IMG/VR virus record: IMGVR_UViG_3300025849_000152
Location: 1-29,514 of that record
Source: a virus
Direction: 5' to 3' (one strand)
DNA: 29,514 nt
The position numbers and the translations under genes were made by a program. Below the pieces are notes generated by a model. The model worked only from the letters and a program-made list of their open reading frames with translations, did not search any database and was not told the origin of the DNA. Below, piece by piece: positions 1 through 6,127 of the stretch (positions within the stretch are counted from its first letter, which is position 1; every line of letters starts with the position of its first letter).

Positions 1-504
1 ACAAACGGAAGCACAGTAACACGTTTACAAGATGCAGCATTTGGAGCTGGTAGCTCAGATTTAATAAACTCAACAGAGGGTGTGCTATATGCAGAGATAG
101 CAGCTTTAACGCAAACACCCGATGCCAATCAATCTATTGCTTTGTCAGATGGTACTGGGAATAATAATATTGTGAGAATTCGGTTTTTGAAAACGTCAGA
201 TAATACAATTAGAGTTCAAGTTCGTTCTGGTGGAGCCATAACTGTAAGTGTTAGTGGAATCGTAACAGATATAAAAGATTTTCACAAAGTGGCTATTTCC
301 TACAAAGTAAACGAAGTTAAGTTTTATATAGACGGGGTTTTAATACATACGGACACAATCGCAGATATGCCAATAGGATTGAATCAATTGTCATTTAGTG
401 ATGGTAATGGTATTTTAAATAATTTCTTTGGTAAAACTAAATGCGTAGCAGTTTTTAAAGAAGCTCTCACAGATGCAGAATTAACTTGTTTAACAACAAT
501 ATAA
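1..504 (+). CDS. Tail fibre / adhesin, LamG-like C-terminal part (5' truncated)
   Basis: The frame is open from base 1, so the gene begins outside the window; the in-frame GTG at 82 is not a convincing start. The visible 167 residues are a beta-rich, concanavalin/LamG-type module. They align by eye with the last ~160 residues of the fibre gene at 28011-29273: matching blocks are a TR-D-AG..DL..S.EG stretch, KVNEVKFYIDGVLIHTD against KLNDFKFYQNGSLIHSD, PIGL, F.G and a closing LT-A-E--L-T. Such domains bind glycans at the tips of phage fibres, so host-surface binding is the likely role. It lies upstream of the lysis genes, as expected at the end of a late operon. The missing N-terminus probably corresponds to the partial gene at the other end of the window (29452 onward). 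Confidence 0.75.
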   Translation, partial: TNGSTVTRLQDAAFGAGSSDLINSTEGVLYAEIAALTQTPDANQSIALSDGTGNNNIVRIRFLKTSDNTIRVQVRSGGAITVSVSGIVTDIKDFHKVAISYKVNEVKFYIDGVLIHTDTIADMPIGLNQLSFSDGNGILNNFFGKTKCVAVFKEALTDAELTCLTTI

Positions 505-514
505 AATAAATAAA

Positions 515-877
515 ATGTACATAGGAAAATACGAGTTTAAAGACCAAAAAACCGCTGAAGCTAAAATAAAGGGCTTAGGCGTAGCAAAAGACGAAGACGG
601 AAACGAATACCCAACGCACAAGCATAGTATCGTTAAACTTGGTAATATAGTCTTAGAGCGTGGCGAATACGACGACGAAGGCAAGGAAACTAAAGCACCA
701 GTGTTAAGCAGTAAGTATCACTTAGACGTAGCTTGGCGATTAGAAGACACTTATAGCGAAGATGGCGAACTAATTAAAGCGGACCACCCTTACGGTTGGA
801 AGTCGGCTAATGTAGACCTAGATAGTAACGGAGTACACTCGTTTTATGGGGTTGACTATTTAACACATAAATTCTAA
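515..877 (+). CDS. Hypothetical protein, 120 aa
   Basis: The ATG follows an A-rich leader ten bases after the fibre gene and the stop overlaps the next ATG (TAATG). The product is a charged soluble protein with no signal peptide or membrane segment. Short beta-strand-like stretches run through it (KHSIVKLGNIVLE near residues 37-49, then YHLDVAWRLED), ending in a SFYGVDYLTHKF tail. I do not recognise a family with confidence. Its place between fibre and lysis genes fits a late-expressed gene, perhaps a small virion or fibre-associated protein, but nothing in the sequence proves that. Confidence 0.7.
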   Translation: MYIGKYEFKDQKTAEAKIKGLGVAKDEDGNEYPTHKHSIVKLGNIVLERGEYDDEGKETKAPVLSSKYHLDVAWRLEDTYSEDGELIKADHPYGWKSANVDLDSNGVHSFYGVDYLTHKF

Positions 878-1041
878 TGACTATTGAAGATTTGAAACTT
901 GGAACATTTAATGCCATATCATTTATGGTAAGCTTTACGCACGTAGAAAACAGTTTAAAGGTTATACTTTTACTAGCTTCTATTGTTTATACAGTGCAAA
1001 AAATTTATAGTACACATAAAAAGAATGACAAAGAACTTTAA
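877..1041 (+). CDS. Single-TM micro-protein, candidate lysis/holin accessory, 54 aa
   Basis: This gene starts on the last base of the previous stop codon and overlaps the M15 peptidase start by 17 nt, which indicates translational coupling. A hydrophobic helix runs from about residue 27 to 41 (KVILLLASIVYTVQK) and is followed by a basic, polar tail (residues 42-54). A one-helix protein immediately before an endolysin-type gene fits a small holin, holin regulator or spanin-like partner. The larger 3-TM protein at 1395-1871 is the other holin candidate, so the exact role is open. Confidence 0.6.
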   Translation: MTIEDLKLGTFNAISFMVSFTHVENSLKVILLLASIVYTVQKIYSTHKKNDKEL

Positions 1042-1408
1042 GATAAAAGAATTTAACTGTAAGTGCGGTTGCGAAATGCCTAGCGAGGTTTTAATTAACA
1101 TTACTAAACTAGCAAATCAATTACAAGCAGTTAGAGACTTTACGTCTTACCCTATAATAATAAACAGTGCATATAGATGTGAGGATCACAATAACGCTAT
1201 TGGGTCAAATTCTAGCTCTCAGCATATTTTAGGTAAAGCTGCGGATGTTGTTATATTTGGACTAGATCCAGTTATTGATACTTACCCTTTATTAGAGGAC
1301 TTAATACTTTCTGGCTTTATCTTACAAGGTGGCTTAGGAATGTACGAAACATTTACGCATTACGATATTAGAAAAACTAAAGCACGTTGGAACAATGCCA
1401 AGTTATAA
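1025..1408 (+). CDS. M15-family peptidase (endolysin-like, D-Ala-D-Ala carboxypeptidase fold)
   Basis: Residues 46-74 carry the zinc-peptidase signature SAYRC...SSSQHILGKAAD, with His67 and Asp74 as metal ligands; a third ligand is probably His112 in THYD. This matches the Peptidase M15 family that trims or cuts peptidoglycan stem peptides. At 127 aa it is a bare catalytic domain without a cell-wall-binding domain or signal peptide, so it would need a holin to reach the periplasm. A Cys-rich CKCGC segment (12-16) precedes the core. I chose the ATG at 1025 over an upstream TTG at 983, because the family normally begins at this FK.-EF-C-CGC segment. It overlaps both lysis neighbours. Confidence 0.85.
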   Translation: MTKNFKIKEFNCKCGCEMPSEVLINITKLANQLQAVRDFTSYPIIINSAYRCEDHNNAIGSNSSSQHILGKAADVVIFGLDPVIDTYPLLEDLILSGFILQGGLGMYETFTHYDIRKTKARWNNAKL

Positions 1409-1871
1409 AGACAAAAACGGAACAACAAGAGTAGGAGACGCTTTAAGGTGGCTTGTAAAGCAAGGCAAGGTAGTTGCACCAGAAATACTTAAAATAGCTG
1501 GAAACGTTACTGGAATTGAGGCTCTGGAGCAGTTAGCGGATAAGATCAGCACAAATAAAACACTTTCTGAAATAGACAAGCAAATGCTATTAGAGGAGCT
1601 TCGCTTTGATATGATTGAAATGCAAGAGGTTACAAAGAGGTGGCAGTACGATATGCAGTCGGACAGTTGGCTAAGCAAGAACATAAGACCTCTAAGCCTT
1701 GCTTTCTTAACGTGTAGTCTATTTGTATATATTATTTTAGATAGTTGCTTAGAAGGCTTTAAAATAGCTAAGGAGTGGATAAATCTACTCTCTTCATTAC
1801 TCTTACTTGTATATGGCGGTTACTTTGGAGCTAGATCAATGGAGAAAATAAGCAAACACTGGAATAAGTAA
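1395..1871 (+). CDS. Holin-like protein (3-TM gene-transfer-release type), 158 aa
   Basis: A soluble N-terminal helical half (about 1-85) leads into RWQYDMQSDSWLSKNIRPL (about 83-101). I associate that motif with the 3TM holin family described for gene-transfer release (PF11351 as I recall). Two hydrophobic segments follow: SLAFLTCSLFVYIIL (about 102-116) and LLSSLLLLVYGGYFGA (about 131-146). The C-terminus is basic. The gene overlaps the M15 peptidase by 14 nt, completing a lysis cassette. It is the last gene before the regulatory gap, so late transcription probably ends near here. Confidence 0.7.
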   Translation: MPSYKDKNGTTRVGDALRWLVKQGKVVAPEILKIAGNVTGIEALEQLADKISTNKTLSEIDKQMLLEELRFDMIEMQEVTKRWQYDMQSDSWLSKNIRPLSLAFLTCSLFVYIILDSCLEGFKIAKEWINLLSSLLLLVYGGYFGARSMEKISKHWNK

Positions 1872-1899
1872 AAATTCAAAGTGTACCACATATGACAGT

Positions 1900-1978
1900 C
1901 TATAATAGCCTAGCCTATAATAGTATTTATATATATATAATAGCCTATAATAGACTAGCCTATAATAGCCTATAATAG
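1900..1978 (+). repeat. Six-copy CTATAATAG dyad array
   Basis: Five exact copies of CTATAATAG begin at 1900, 1915, 1945, 1960 and 1970; a sixth, degenerate copy (ATATAATAG) begins at 1935. Each unit is a 9-bp dyad, CTAT-A-ATAG, symmetric except for the centre. Start-to-start distances are 15, 20, 10, 15 and 10 bp, all multiples of 5 bp, and most spacers are CC or CCTAGCC. This is the form of a cluster of operator or iteron sites for a dimeric protein. It lies in the only sizeable gap (1872-2051) between the lysis module and the early genes. Confidence 0.85.
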
Positions 1979-2027
1979 AAAAAAGGAAAAATATTTTAAA
2001 GAAAAAAACAAATTCGTATTTTTTTTA

Positions 2028-2035
2028 TAGCTTTG
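2028..2035 (+). promoter_or_regulatory. Early promoter -7 box, TAGCTTTG
   Basis: The sequence fits the Bacteroidota housekeeping -7 consensus TAnnTTTG and lies 16 nt before the ATG of the NinG-like gene, downstream of the repeat array. I see no good TTG -33 element about 20 bp upstream; the region is A/T-homopolymer-rich, so an accessory factor bound at the array could matter. Confidence 0.45.
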
Positions 2036-2051
2036 TAATAAATAAACAATA

Positions 2052-2450
2052 ATGGCTAAAAAGAGCAAGAGAAAGAAATTGATCGAAAAATTAGACAATA
2101 TATTTTCTCAATATATAAGGCTAAGAGAAGCTAATAACGGAGTTGTTGAATGTTTTACTTGTGGAAAGCAAGAACACTGGAAGGGCAAAGGAATGCAGAA
2201 CGGACATTTTATGAGTAGAAAAAACCTATCTACTCGGTGGGACGAAGTTAATTGCCAAGTGCAATGCGTAGGTTGTAATGTTTACAGATACGGAGAACAG
2301 TATAAATTCAGTATACAGTTAGATATTAAGTACGGAGGCGGAACGGCAGAAGAGATGCTTGTAAAGAGTAGGGAGACTTGCAAAATAATGGATATTGAAC
2401 TATTAGAGAAAATTAATTATTACGAAAGTTTGGTTAAAGATTTAATTTAA
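2052..2450 (+). CDS. NinG/Rap-like recombination endonuclease
   Basis: A highly basic N-terminus (AKKSKRKKLIEKLD) is followed by a zinc-binding core: Cys34-x2-Cys37, the GHFMSR motif with His52, N67, and Cys72-x2-Cys75 in QCVGCN. This spacing and the RWDE-N-Q-QC--CN string are typical of phage lambda NinG (Rap), a structure-specific nuclease that cuts recombination and replication intermediates. The length (132 aa) is shorter than lambda NinG (about 200 aa), with the N-terminal region reduced. It is the first gene after the dyad array and early promoter and is followed by a terminator, so it seems to be its own transcription unit. Confidence 0.8.
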   Translation: MAKKSKRKKLIEKLDNIFSQYIRLREANNGVVECFTCGKQEHWKGKGMQNGHFMSRKNLSTRWDEVNCQVQCVGCNVYRYGEQYKFSIQLDIKYGGGTAEEMLVKSRETCKIMDIELLEKINYYESLVKDLI

Positions 2451-2507
2451 CGTAAATTTGCGTAGCCAGTTCTCTGACTGCTGGCTTGTTATCATTGTTT
2501 TACGAAA

Positions 2508-2547
2508 GGGAGTGGGCTAATTTTATTAGTTTTGCTCCTTTTTTTTT
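2508..2547 (+). terminator. Intrinsic terminator after the NinG-like gene
   Basis: A long hairpin pairs GGAG (2509-2512) with CTCC (2535-2538), continues through G-U pairs, and closes with CTAAT/ATTAG around a TTT loop, with one bulged T. Nine T residues follow (2539-2547). A smaller hairpin just upstream pairs AGCCAG (2464-2469) with CTGGCT (2481-2486). Together these fill the 2451-2550 gap. Confidence 0.75.
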
Positions 2548-2580
2548 CGTTCATAACTTTTTATATTGGATTATTTTTTG

Positions 2581-2588
2581 TAGATTTG
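2581..2588 (+). promoter_or_regulatory. Early promoter -7 box, TAGATTTG
   Basis: This is an exact TAnnTTTG match 29 nt upstream of the ATG at 2618 and directly downstream of a terminator, where a new early operon should begin. A correctly spaced TTG -33 box is not evident (the nearest TTG, 2566-2568, is only 12 bp away). Confidence 0.55.
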
Positions 2589-2617
2589 AAATGTAAAACA
2601 CTAAAACAGATAACATT

Positions 2618-2824
2618 ATGAAAAACCTTTACGAGAGATTAAAAGAAGAGTACAGAGACTCCTTTAACGACTATGTTAAAGTTAACAAGACTACTGGCGA
2701 ATCTATTATTGAAGAGTTAAAAAGAACAGAATACGTTAGCAGATTAAGCTATGGATGCGTTGTAATGCTGCAGTCAGCTACTGGAAGCTACGGAAATGCT
2801 TTTGACTTATTTAACGAAATGTAA
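2618..2824 (+). CDS. Hypothetical early protein, 68 aa
   Basis: This is the first gene after the 2581 promoter. The product is small and charged, predicted mostly helical (YERLKEEYRDSFNDYVK..., SIIEELKRTEYVSRLSYGCV), and has no membrane segment or metal motif. The ATG has the leader AACATT-ATG, shared with the gene at 5059. I do not recognise the family. Confidence 0.65.
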   Translation: MKNLYERLKEEYRDSFNDYVKVNKTTGESIIEELKRTEYVSRLSYGCVVMLQSATGSYGNAFDLFNEM

Positions 2825-2825
2825 T

Positions 2826-2969
2826 ATGACTTACTCAGAAGACGTAAACAGAGCAGCATCTAATCATACAATAGATTATCAAAACGCTAGGATATCAGCT
2901 TTAGAAAAAAGAGTCGAATTTCTGGAGGCTCAACTTGAAGTATCAAAACAAATTAACTTTAATAAATAA
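2826..2969 (+). CDS. Hypothetical coiled-coil micro-protein, 47 aa
   Basis: This short gene lies one base after the previous stop and ends three bases before the next ATG, so it is in a tightly packed operon. Residues 20-43 (NARISALEKRVEFLEAQLEVSKQ) show heptad spacing with leucines and valines, a short coiled coil that could mediate oligomerisation. No function can be assigned. Confidence 0.55.
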   Translation: MTYSEDVNRAASNHTIDYQNARISALEKRVEFLEAQLEVSKQINFNK

Positions 2970-2972
2970 ACA

Positions 2973-3359
2973 ATGAATAAAGACAAGCTAATGGAGTTAT
3001 ATAAAAAGTATAACCTAGACAAAGATGACTTTTTTAAGCATCAACACTACACAATAATTACTCGCCAAGGAATTGACAAGATACAAGCCTTAGAGCAAAT
3101 GAGCGTTTCTTACGAGGTTGTAAGGTGTGAGCCTAATTACGCAGTATTTAAAGCGTATGCAGAGAAAGACGGAAAAAAAATAGAAACATTCGGATCTGCT
3201 TTGAAAGGAGAAAATTACAAAGACGGAAACACAAACAGTTGGTACGTTCCAGAAATGGCAGAAAAAAGAGCGATGAGCAGAGCCGTACTAAAACTAACTG
3301 GGTTTTACGAACTAGGAGTATTTGGAGAAGACGAAAGCGAAAGTTTTAAACGAAATTAA
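2973..3359 (+). CDS. Conserved phage protein, possibly recombination/annealing-type, 128 aa
   Basis: The gene starts at an AAACA-ATG. The protein has an N-terminal helical part, then beta-rich AVFKAYAEKDGKKIETFGSA, then a helix PEMAEKRAMSRAVLKLTG and a final YELGVFGEDE. The ETFG...AEKRAxxRAVLKLTG arrangement recurs in flavobacterial phage proteins I remember, and it superficially resembles the core of Rad52/Sak-type single-strand annealing proteins. That is inference only. The context (NinG, SSB-like genes, helicase, RecE-type exonuclease) fits a recombination role. Confidence 0.6.
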   Translation: MNKDKLMELYKKYNLDKDDFFKHQHYTIITRQGIDKIQALEQMSVSYEVVRCEPNYAVFKAYAEKDGKKIETFGSALKGENYKDGNTNSWYVPEMAEKRAMSRAVLKLTGFYELGVFGEDESESFKRN

Positions 3360-3360
3360 T

Positions 3361-3753
3361 ATGAAGAGCGGAACTATAAAACACATTGATCCAGACGGAC
3401 AGTGGAACGGAATGAAAAAAAGCAAGGTTACTTTTAAAGACGGAAGAGCTTACACTTTTTTTTCTAAAGGCGAATTTGTTGGATCTATTGGAGACACCAT
3501 AAAATATACAGTCACTAACGAGGATATGTATAATGCTAAATTAATTAGAGAGGACTTAAAACCCAAAAAAGTCGTTTCTGAAATAAGAGAGGATAAAAAA
3601 GAAACCTTCAAAAGCTGGGTGCGTGAAGACCTTTACTTAAACGTAAGGACAAGCTGCATAATAGCAGCATCTAATTTTCACGCACAAAGAGTTTCGGACG
3701 TTGAGACTCTTATAAAAGACGCAGAACAAATGTATAATTGGATTAATAAATAA
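3361..3753 (+). CDS. SSB-like / OB-fold-type hypothetical protein, 130 aa
   Basis: I chose the ATG at 3361, one base after the previous stop; an upstream TTG at 3322 would overlap the neighbour. Residues 1-62 have a strand pattern like an OB fold: SGTIKHIDPDGQW, KKSKVTFKDGRAYTFFSKG, GDTIKYTVTNE. The C-terminal third (about 88-130) is helical and ends in AEQMYNWINK, a tail type that I link with phage DNA-binding proteins. Single-stranded DNA binding is plausible given the neighbours but not proven. Confidence 0.6.
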   Translation: MKSGTIKHIDPDGQWNGMKKSKVTFKDGRAYTFFSKGEFVGSIGDTIKYTVTNEDMYNAKLIREDLKPKKVVSEIREDKKETFKSWVREDLYLNVRTSCIIAASNFHAQRVSDVETLIKDAEQMYNWINK

Positions 3754-3764
3754 ATATAACAACT

Positions 3765-4058
3765 ATGAATGACAACAACAACACTGAATTTTTAAATTTC
3801 TTATTTGCTAGAAAGGGCAAGTTTGACTTTATTGTAACTAATGTGTCAGTAAAAGCTGACGAGATGATTGCTTGGCTTAAAGAAAACAAAGCTACTGCTG
3901 AGGCTAACAATGGGTTTATTACCTTTGACATACTAAAGGCTAAGAGTGATCCTAACAAAATGTATGCTAAATTCTTTAAACCGACTGAGGGGTACCAGAA
4001 GCCTATATCGGCTAAGGAGCATATGCCAGACAGAGAAAAAGCTGACTTACCATTTTAA
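3765..4058 (+). CDS. SSB-like protein with a DLPF C-terminal tip, 97 aa
   Basis: The last residues are REKADLPF. This closely resembles the acidic aromatic tip (D-D-I/L-P-F) of bacterial single-stranded DNA-binding proteins, which recruits recombination and replication partners. The body (FDFIVTNVSVKADEMIAWLKENKA...NGFITFDILKAKSDPNKMYAKFF) is short for a full SSB OB fold (about 110 aa) but shows matching strand-helix-strand elements. It follows another OB-like gene and is followed by a strong terminator, then the DnaB-like helicase. It may be a phage SSB or a decoy that engages SSB partners. Confidence 0.55.
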   Translation: MNDNNNTEFLNFLFARKGKFDFIVTNVSVKADEMIAWLKENKATAEANNGFITFDILKAKSDPNKMYAKFFKPTEGYQKPISAKEHMPDREKADLPF

Positions 4059-4064
4059 TCAAAG

Positions 4065-4088
4065 GGCTATCGAAAGGTAGCCTTTTTT
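4065..4088 (+). terminator. Intrinsic terminator with GAAA tetraloop
   Basis: GGCTATC (4065-4071) pairs with GGTAGCC (4076-4082) around a GNRA-type GAAA loop, followed by six Ts (4083-4088). It lies between the SSB-like gene and the helicase, 12 nt before the next ATG, so it probably reduces rather than fully blocks helicase expression. Confidence 0.8.
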
Positions 4089-4099
4089 AATACAAAACA

Positions 4100-5026
4100 A
4101 TGACAATAAACTATCACGAAACAATAGAGAAGCTCAGACAGATCCGTAATGGAAGCATTAAGGAGGGCTTAAGATTGGACATTCCAGACATTGATGAGCA
4201 CATAAGATTTAAGCCTAGTAATTTTAACGTTATTTTAGGTCAAGCTAACGTAGGTAAAACATCAGCAGTCTTGTTTCTTATGTTATGTTACTCAATTAAA
4301 CATAAAAAGAAATGGCTTGTATTTAGTAGCGAGAATGAACCTCACTCAATAGTTAGAAAGCTTGTGGAATATCTAGCAAATAAGCCGATTAATATGATTG
4401 AGGAGCTTGAGTTTATAGAACACACAGAGTTTATAGACGATCACTTTAAAATAATATCGCCAGAAAAATTATACACATACAGAGACTTATTAAGTTTGGG
4501 AAGGAGCTACAAAGAGGCTTGGGACTATGACGGTTTTATGATTGACCCATATAATTCCATAGTTAAAGATCCTATACTAATGAAGAGCATAGGAGGTCAC
4601 GAGTACGATTATCAAGCAACAACTGAGTTTAGAATTTTTTGCAAACAGAATAATATAACAATTTGGTTAAATGTTCACGCAAATACTGGAGCTATAAGAA
4701 TACTACACAGAGCAGATCACAAATACGCTGGTTACCCAATACCTCCACAATCTGGAGACGTAGAGGGCGGTGCTAAGTTTGTAAACAGAGCTGACGATTT
4801 TTGGGTTATACATAGGTACGTTCAACACCCTACTGACTTTATGATTACCCAGATACACGTTAGAAAGGTTAAAGAAGTTGAAACTGGAGGCAGACCTACA
4901 CCGCTAGACTTTCCGTTGCCTCTTAGGTCCGTTAAAAATAACGTTGGCTTTAGTATGGAGAACGAGAATTTAATAAAAAAAATTGAAGAGGATAGCCGAG
5001 CTAATAAGTTTCTAAGAAGTATTTAA
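4100..5026 (+). CDS. DnaB-like replicative helicase / RecA-fold ATPase, 308 aa
   Basis: The Walker A motif GQANVGKT is at residues 47-54, the glutamate-bearing FSSENE segment at about 75-80, and Walker B YDGFMIDP at about 143-150. A histidine-ended strand (IWLNVHANTG) and an arginine-rich IHVRKVKE stretch follow. This is the order of the DnaB/RepA/Twinkle (SF4) RecA-like core. No N-terminal DnaB domain or primase domain is present, so it is a minimal helicase; priming and polymerase presumably come from the host. It starts at AAACA-ATG after an attenuator-type terminator. A RadA/AAA_25-type ATPase is the alternative. Confidence 0.75.
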   Translation: MTINYHETIEKLRQIRNGSIKEGLRLDIPDIDEHIRFKPSNFNVILGQANVGKTSAVLFLMLCYSIKHKKKWLVFSSENEPHSIVRKLVEYLANKPINMIEELEFIEHTEFIDDHFKIISPEKLYTYRDLLSLGRSYKEAWDYDGFMIDPYNSIVKDPILMKSIGGHEYDYQATTEFRIFCKQNNITIWLNVHANTGAIRILHRADHKYAGYPIPPQSGDVEGGAKFVNRADDFWVIHRYVQHPTDFMITQIHVRKVKEVETGGRPTPLDFPLPLRSVKNNVGFSMENENLIKKIEEDSRANKFLRSI

Positions 5027-5058
5027 AAAAAAATGCTTATATTAGACAAAAAAACATT

Positions 5059-5289
5059 ATGATTTTATATGCGCTAGGCTTTCTAGTAGTTTTACTAATT
5101 GCTTTAATTGTCTTTACAAACGAATTTAATCCAGTCTTACAGTTTAATTTTATAACTGGGCTGGGTTTTTTATTTCTATATGACGAGGAATACGTTGAAG
5201 AGGGAAAACAAATAACATTTCAGCTTATGCTTGCAGTGGTTTTAATATCAATAACCTATGTGAAAGACGATGCTGGAGATACTATATAA
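5059..5289 (+). CDS. Small two-TM membrane protein, 76 aa
   Basis: Residues 2-20 (ILYALGFLVVLLIALIVFT) form a clear transmembrane helix. A second hydrophobic stretch covers roughly 53-68 (FQLMLAVVLISITYV), with an acidic DEEYVEEG loop between them. The gene overlaps the sigma factor start by 20 nt, so the two are probably coupled. The function is unknown; an early membrane protein next to a transcription gene could act in host takeover or superinfection exclusion, but the sequence does not decide. Confidence 0.65.
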   Translation: MILYALGFLVVLLIALIVFTNEFNPVLQFNFITGLGFLFLYDEEYVEEGKQITFQLMLAVVLISITYVKDDAGDTI

Positions 5290-5815
5290 ATACGATAGGC
5301 TTTGGATTAAGTATGTGCTAGAGCTTGGATGCAATATTGATACTGCAAAAGACATTGTACAAGAGTTTTACTTAAAAATGCACGAGAAAAACACAGACTA
5401 TCTCTTTAACAAAGACGAGCCTAATTTTTACGGCTGCTACGTTATACTTAGAAATATGATCTTTGACTTAAAAAGAAAGGAAAAACGTTTTATACTTGAA
5501 ACAGAAGAGAGTATAAAAGAAGAGAGCGAAGAGTTATATAGCGAGGACGATGTGCTGGATAAAATACAATGCGTATTTGAATGGTTAAAAGAAAATGACG
5601 CAGACTTAATTGATAAGAGCTTTAACTATAAAGAGATTAAGAAAATATATTTTAGTTCAATATTTAAAGAAGTTTTTTTAAACAAGAAAAAAATAAGCGT
5701 ATTTAGCCGAGAGTTAAACATAAGCTATGATTCGTTATACCATACAGTTCAATTAATCAAAAAAGAAATAAAACAAAAATATGAAACTAGGGACTTTATT
5801 AGAGAGGATCTTTAA
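5270..5815 (+). CDS. Phage sigma-70-family (ECF-like) RNA polymerase sigma factor, 181 aa
   Basis: Residues 25-75 match sigma region 2: AKDIVQEFYLKMHE, then NFYGCYVILRNMIFDLKRKEKR with its basic DNA-contacting end. After an acidic linker (77-97), the C-terminal part contains a helix-turn-helix (FSRELNISYDSLYHTVQLIKKEI, about 145-167) where region 4.2 should be. The two-domain size (181 aa) is typical of ECF sigma factors. In a phage this would redirect host core polymerase to late genes. The motif ACGTTATAWTRRT before four structural genes is the obvious candidate target. The start overlaps the upstream membrane-protein gene. Confidence 0.75.
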   Translation: MLEILYKYDRLWIKYVLELGCNIDTAKDIVQEFYLKMHEKNTDYLFNKDEPNFYGCYVILRNMIFDLKRKEKRFILETEESIKEESEELYSEDDVLDKIQCVFEWLKENDADLIDKSFNYKEIKKIYFSSIFKEVFLNKKKISVFSRELNISYDSLYHTVQLIKKEIKQKYETRDFIREDL

Positions 5816-5918
5816 AGTAACTGGCGTTAAGTGGCTAGTAAAACAAATACTAGGCGAAGACTGCGGTTGCGAAGAGAGGCGAGATAAAATGGACAACTTT
5901 AAATTTAAAAGAAAATGA
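5781..5918 (+). CDS. Cys-containing micro-protein (DCGC motif), 45 aa
   Basis: The gene overlaps the sigma factor 3' end by 35 nt and the next ATG by 4 nt. It has an amphipathic N-terminal helix (TLLERIFKVTGVKWLVKQIL) and then EDCGCEERRDKMD. As I recall, a TG-K-LV ... DCGC--R pattern is common in small flavobacterial phage proteins, some of them next to sigma-like genes. It has no known activity; paired cysteines suggest metal binding or a disulfide. Confidence 0.6.
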   Translation: MKLGTLLERIFKVTGVKWLVKQILGEDCGCEERRDKMDNFKFKRK

Positions 5919-6127
5919 CACTAAAGGAATACAATAATTGGGAGGAGTTTAGAAAAAGCACCAGCACAGAACTAAGCAAAGAGGAGGCTATAATGATTGC
6001 TGAATACTATGCTAGTGTTTACAATAAAAAATATAGTAAGCCTTGTACTTGCAATGGCAAGATTTACCAAAATATGATTAGCAAACTAAACACTCATTTT
6101 GAGAGCATAGAAAGACCTACTAAATGA
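5915..6127 (+). CDS. Hypothetical early protein, 70 aa
   Basis: The gene is joined to both neighbours by ATGA-type 4-nt overlaps. The product is mostly helical (EYNNWEEFRKST, KEEAIMIAEYYASVYNKKY), with a CTCNGKIYQNMISKLN segment containing a close pair of cysteines (residues 44 and 46). I do not recognise the family. Confidence 0.6.
   Translation: MTLKEYNNWEEFRKSTSTELSKEEAIMIAEYYASVYNKKYSKPCTCNGKIYQNMISKLNTHFESIERPTK

Noticed and set aside
82-84. GTG start for a complete gene at 82-504
   Set aside because: The frame is open back to base 1, and residues before 82 align with the paralogue at 28011-29273, so this is the 3' part of a longer gene.
1900-1978. CRISPR array
   Set aside because: Units are 9 bp with 1-11 bp spacers that are themselves repetitive; no CRISPR repeat/spacer geometry and no cas genes.
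5439-5458. ACGTTATACTTAG inside the sigma gene as another late motif
   Set aside because: It departs from the 13-mer after position 8, lies in coding sequence (Tyr-Val-Ile-Leu), and the nearby ATG is internal and not directly joined to it.
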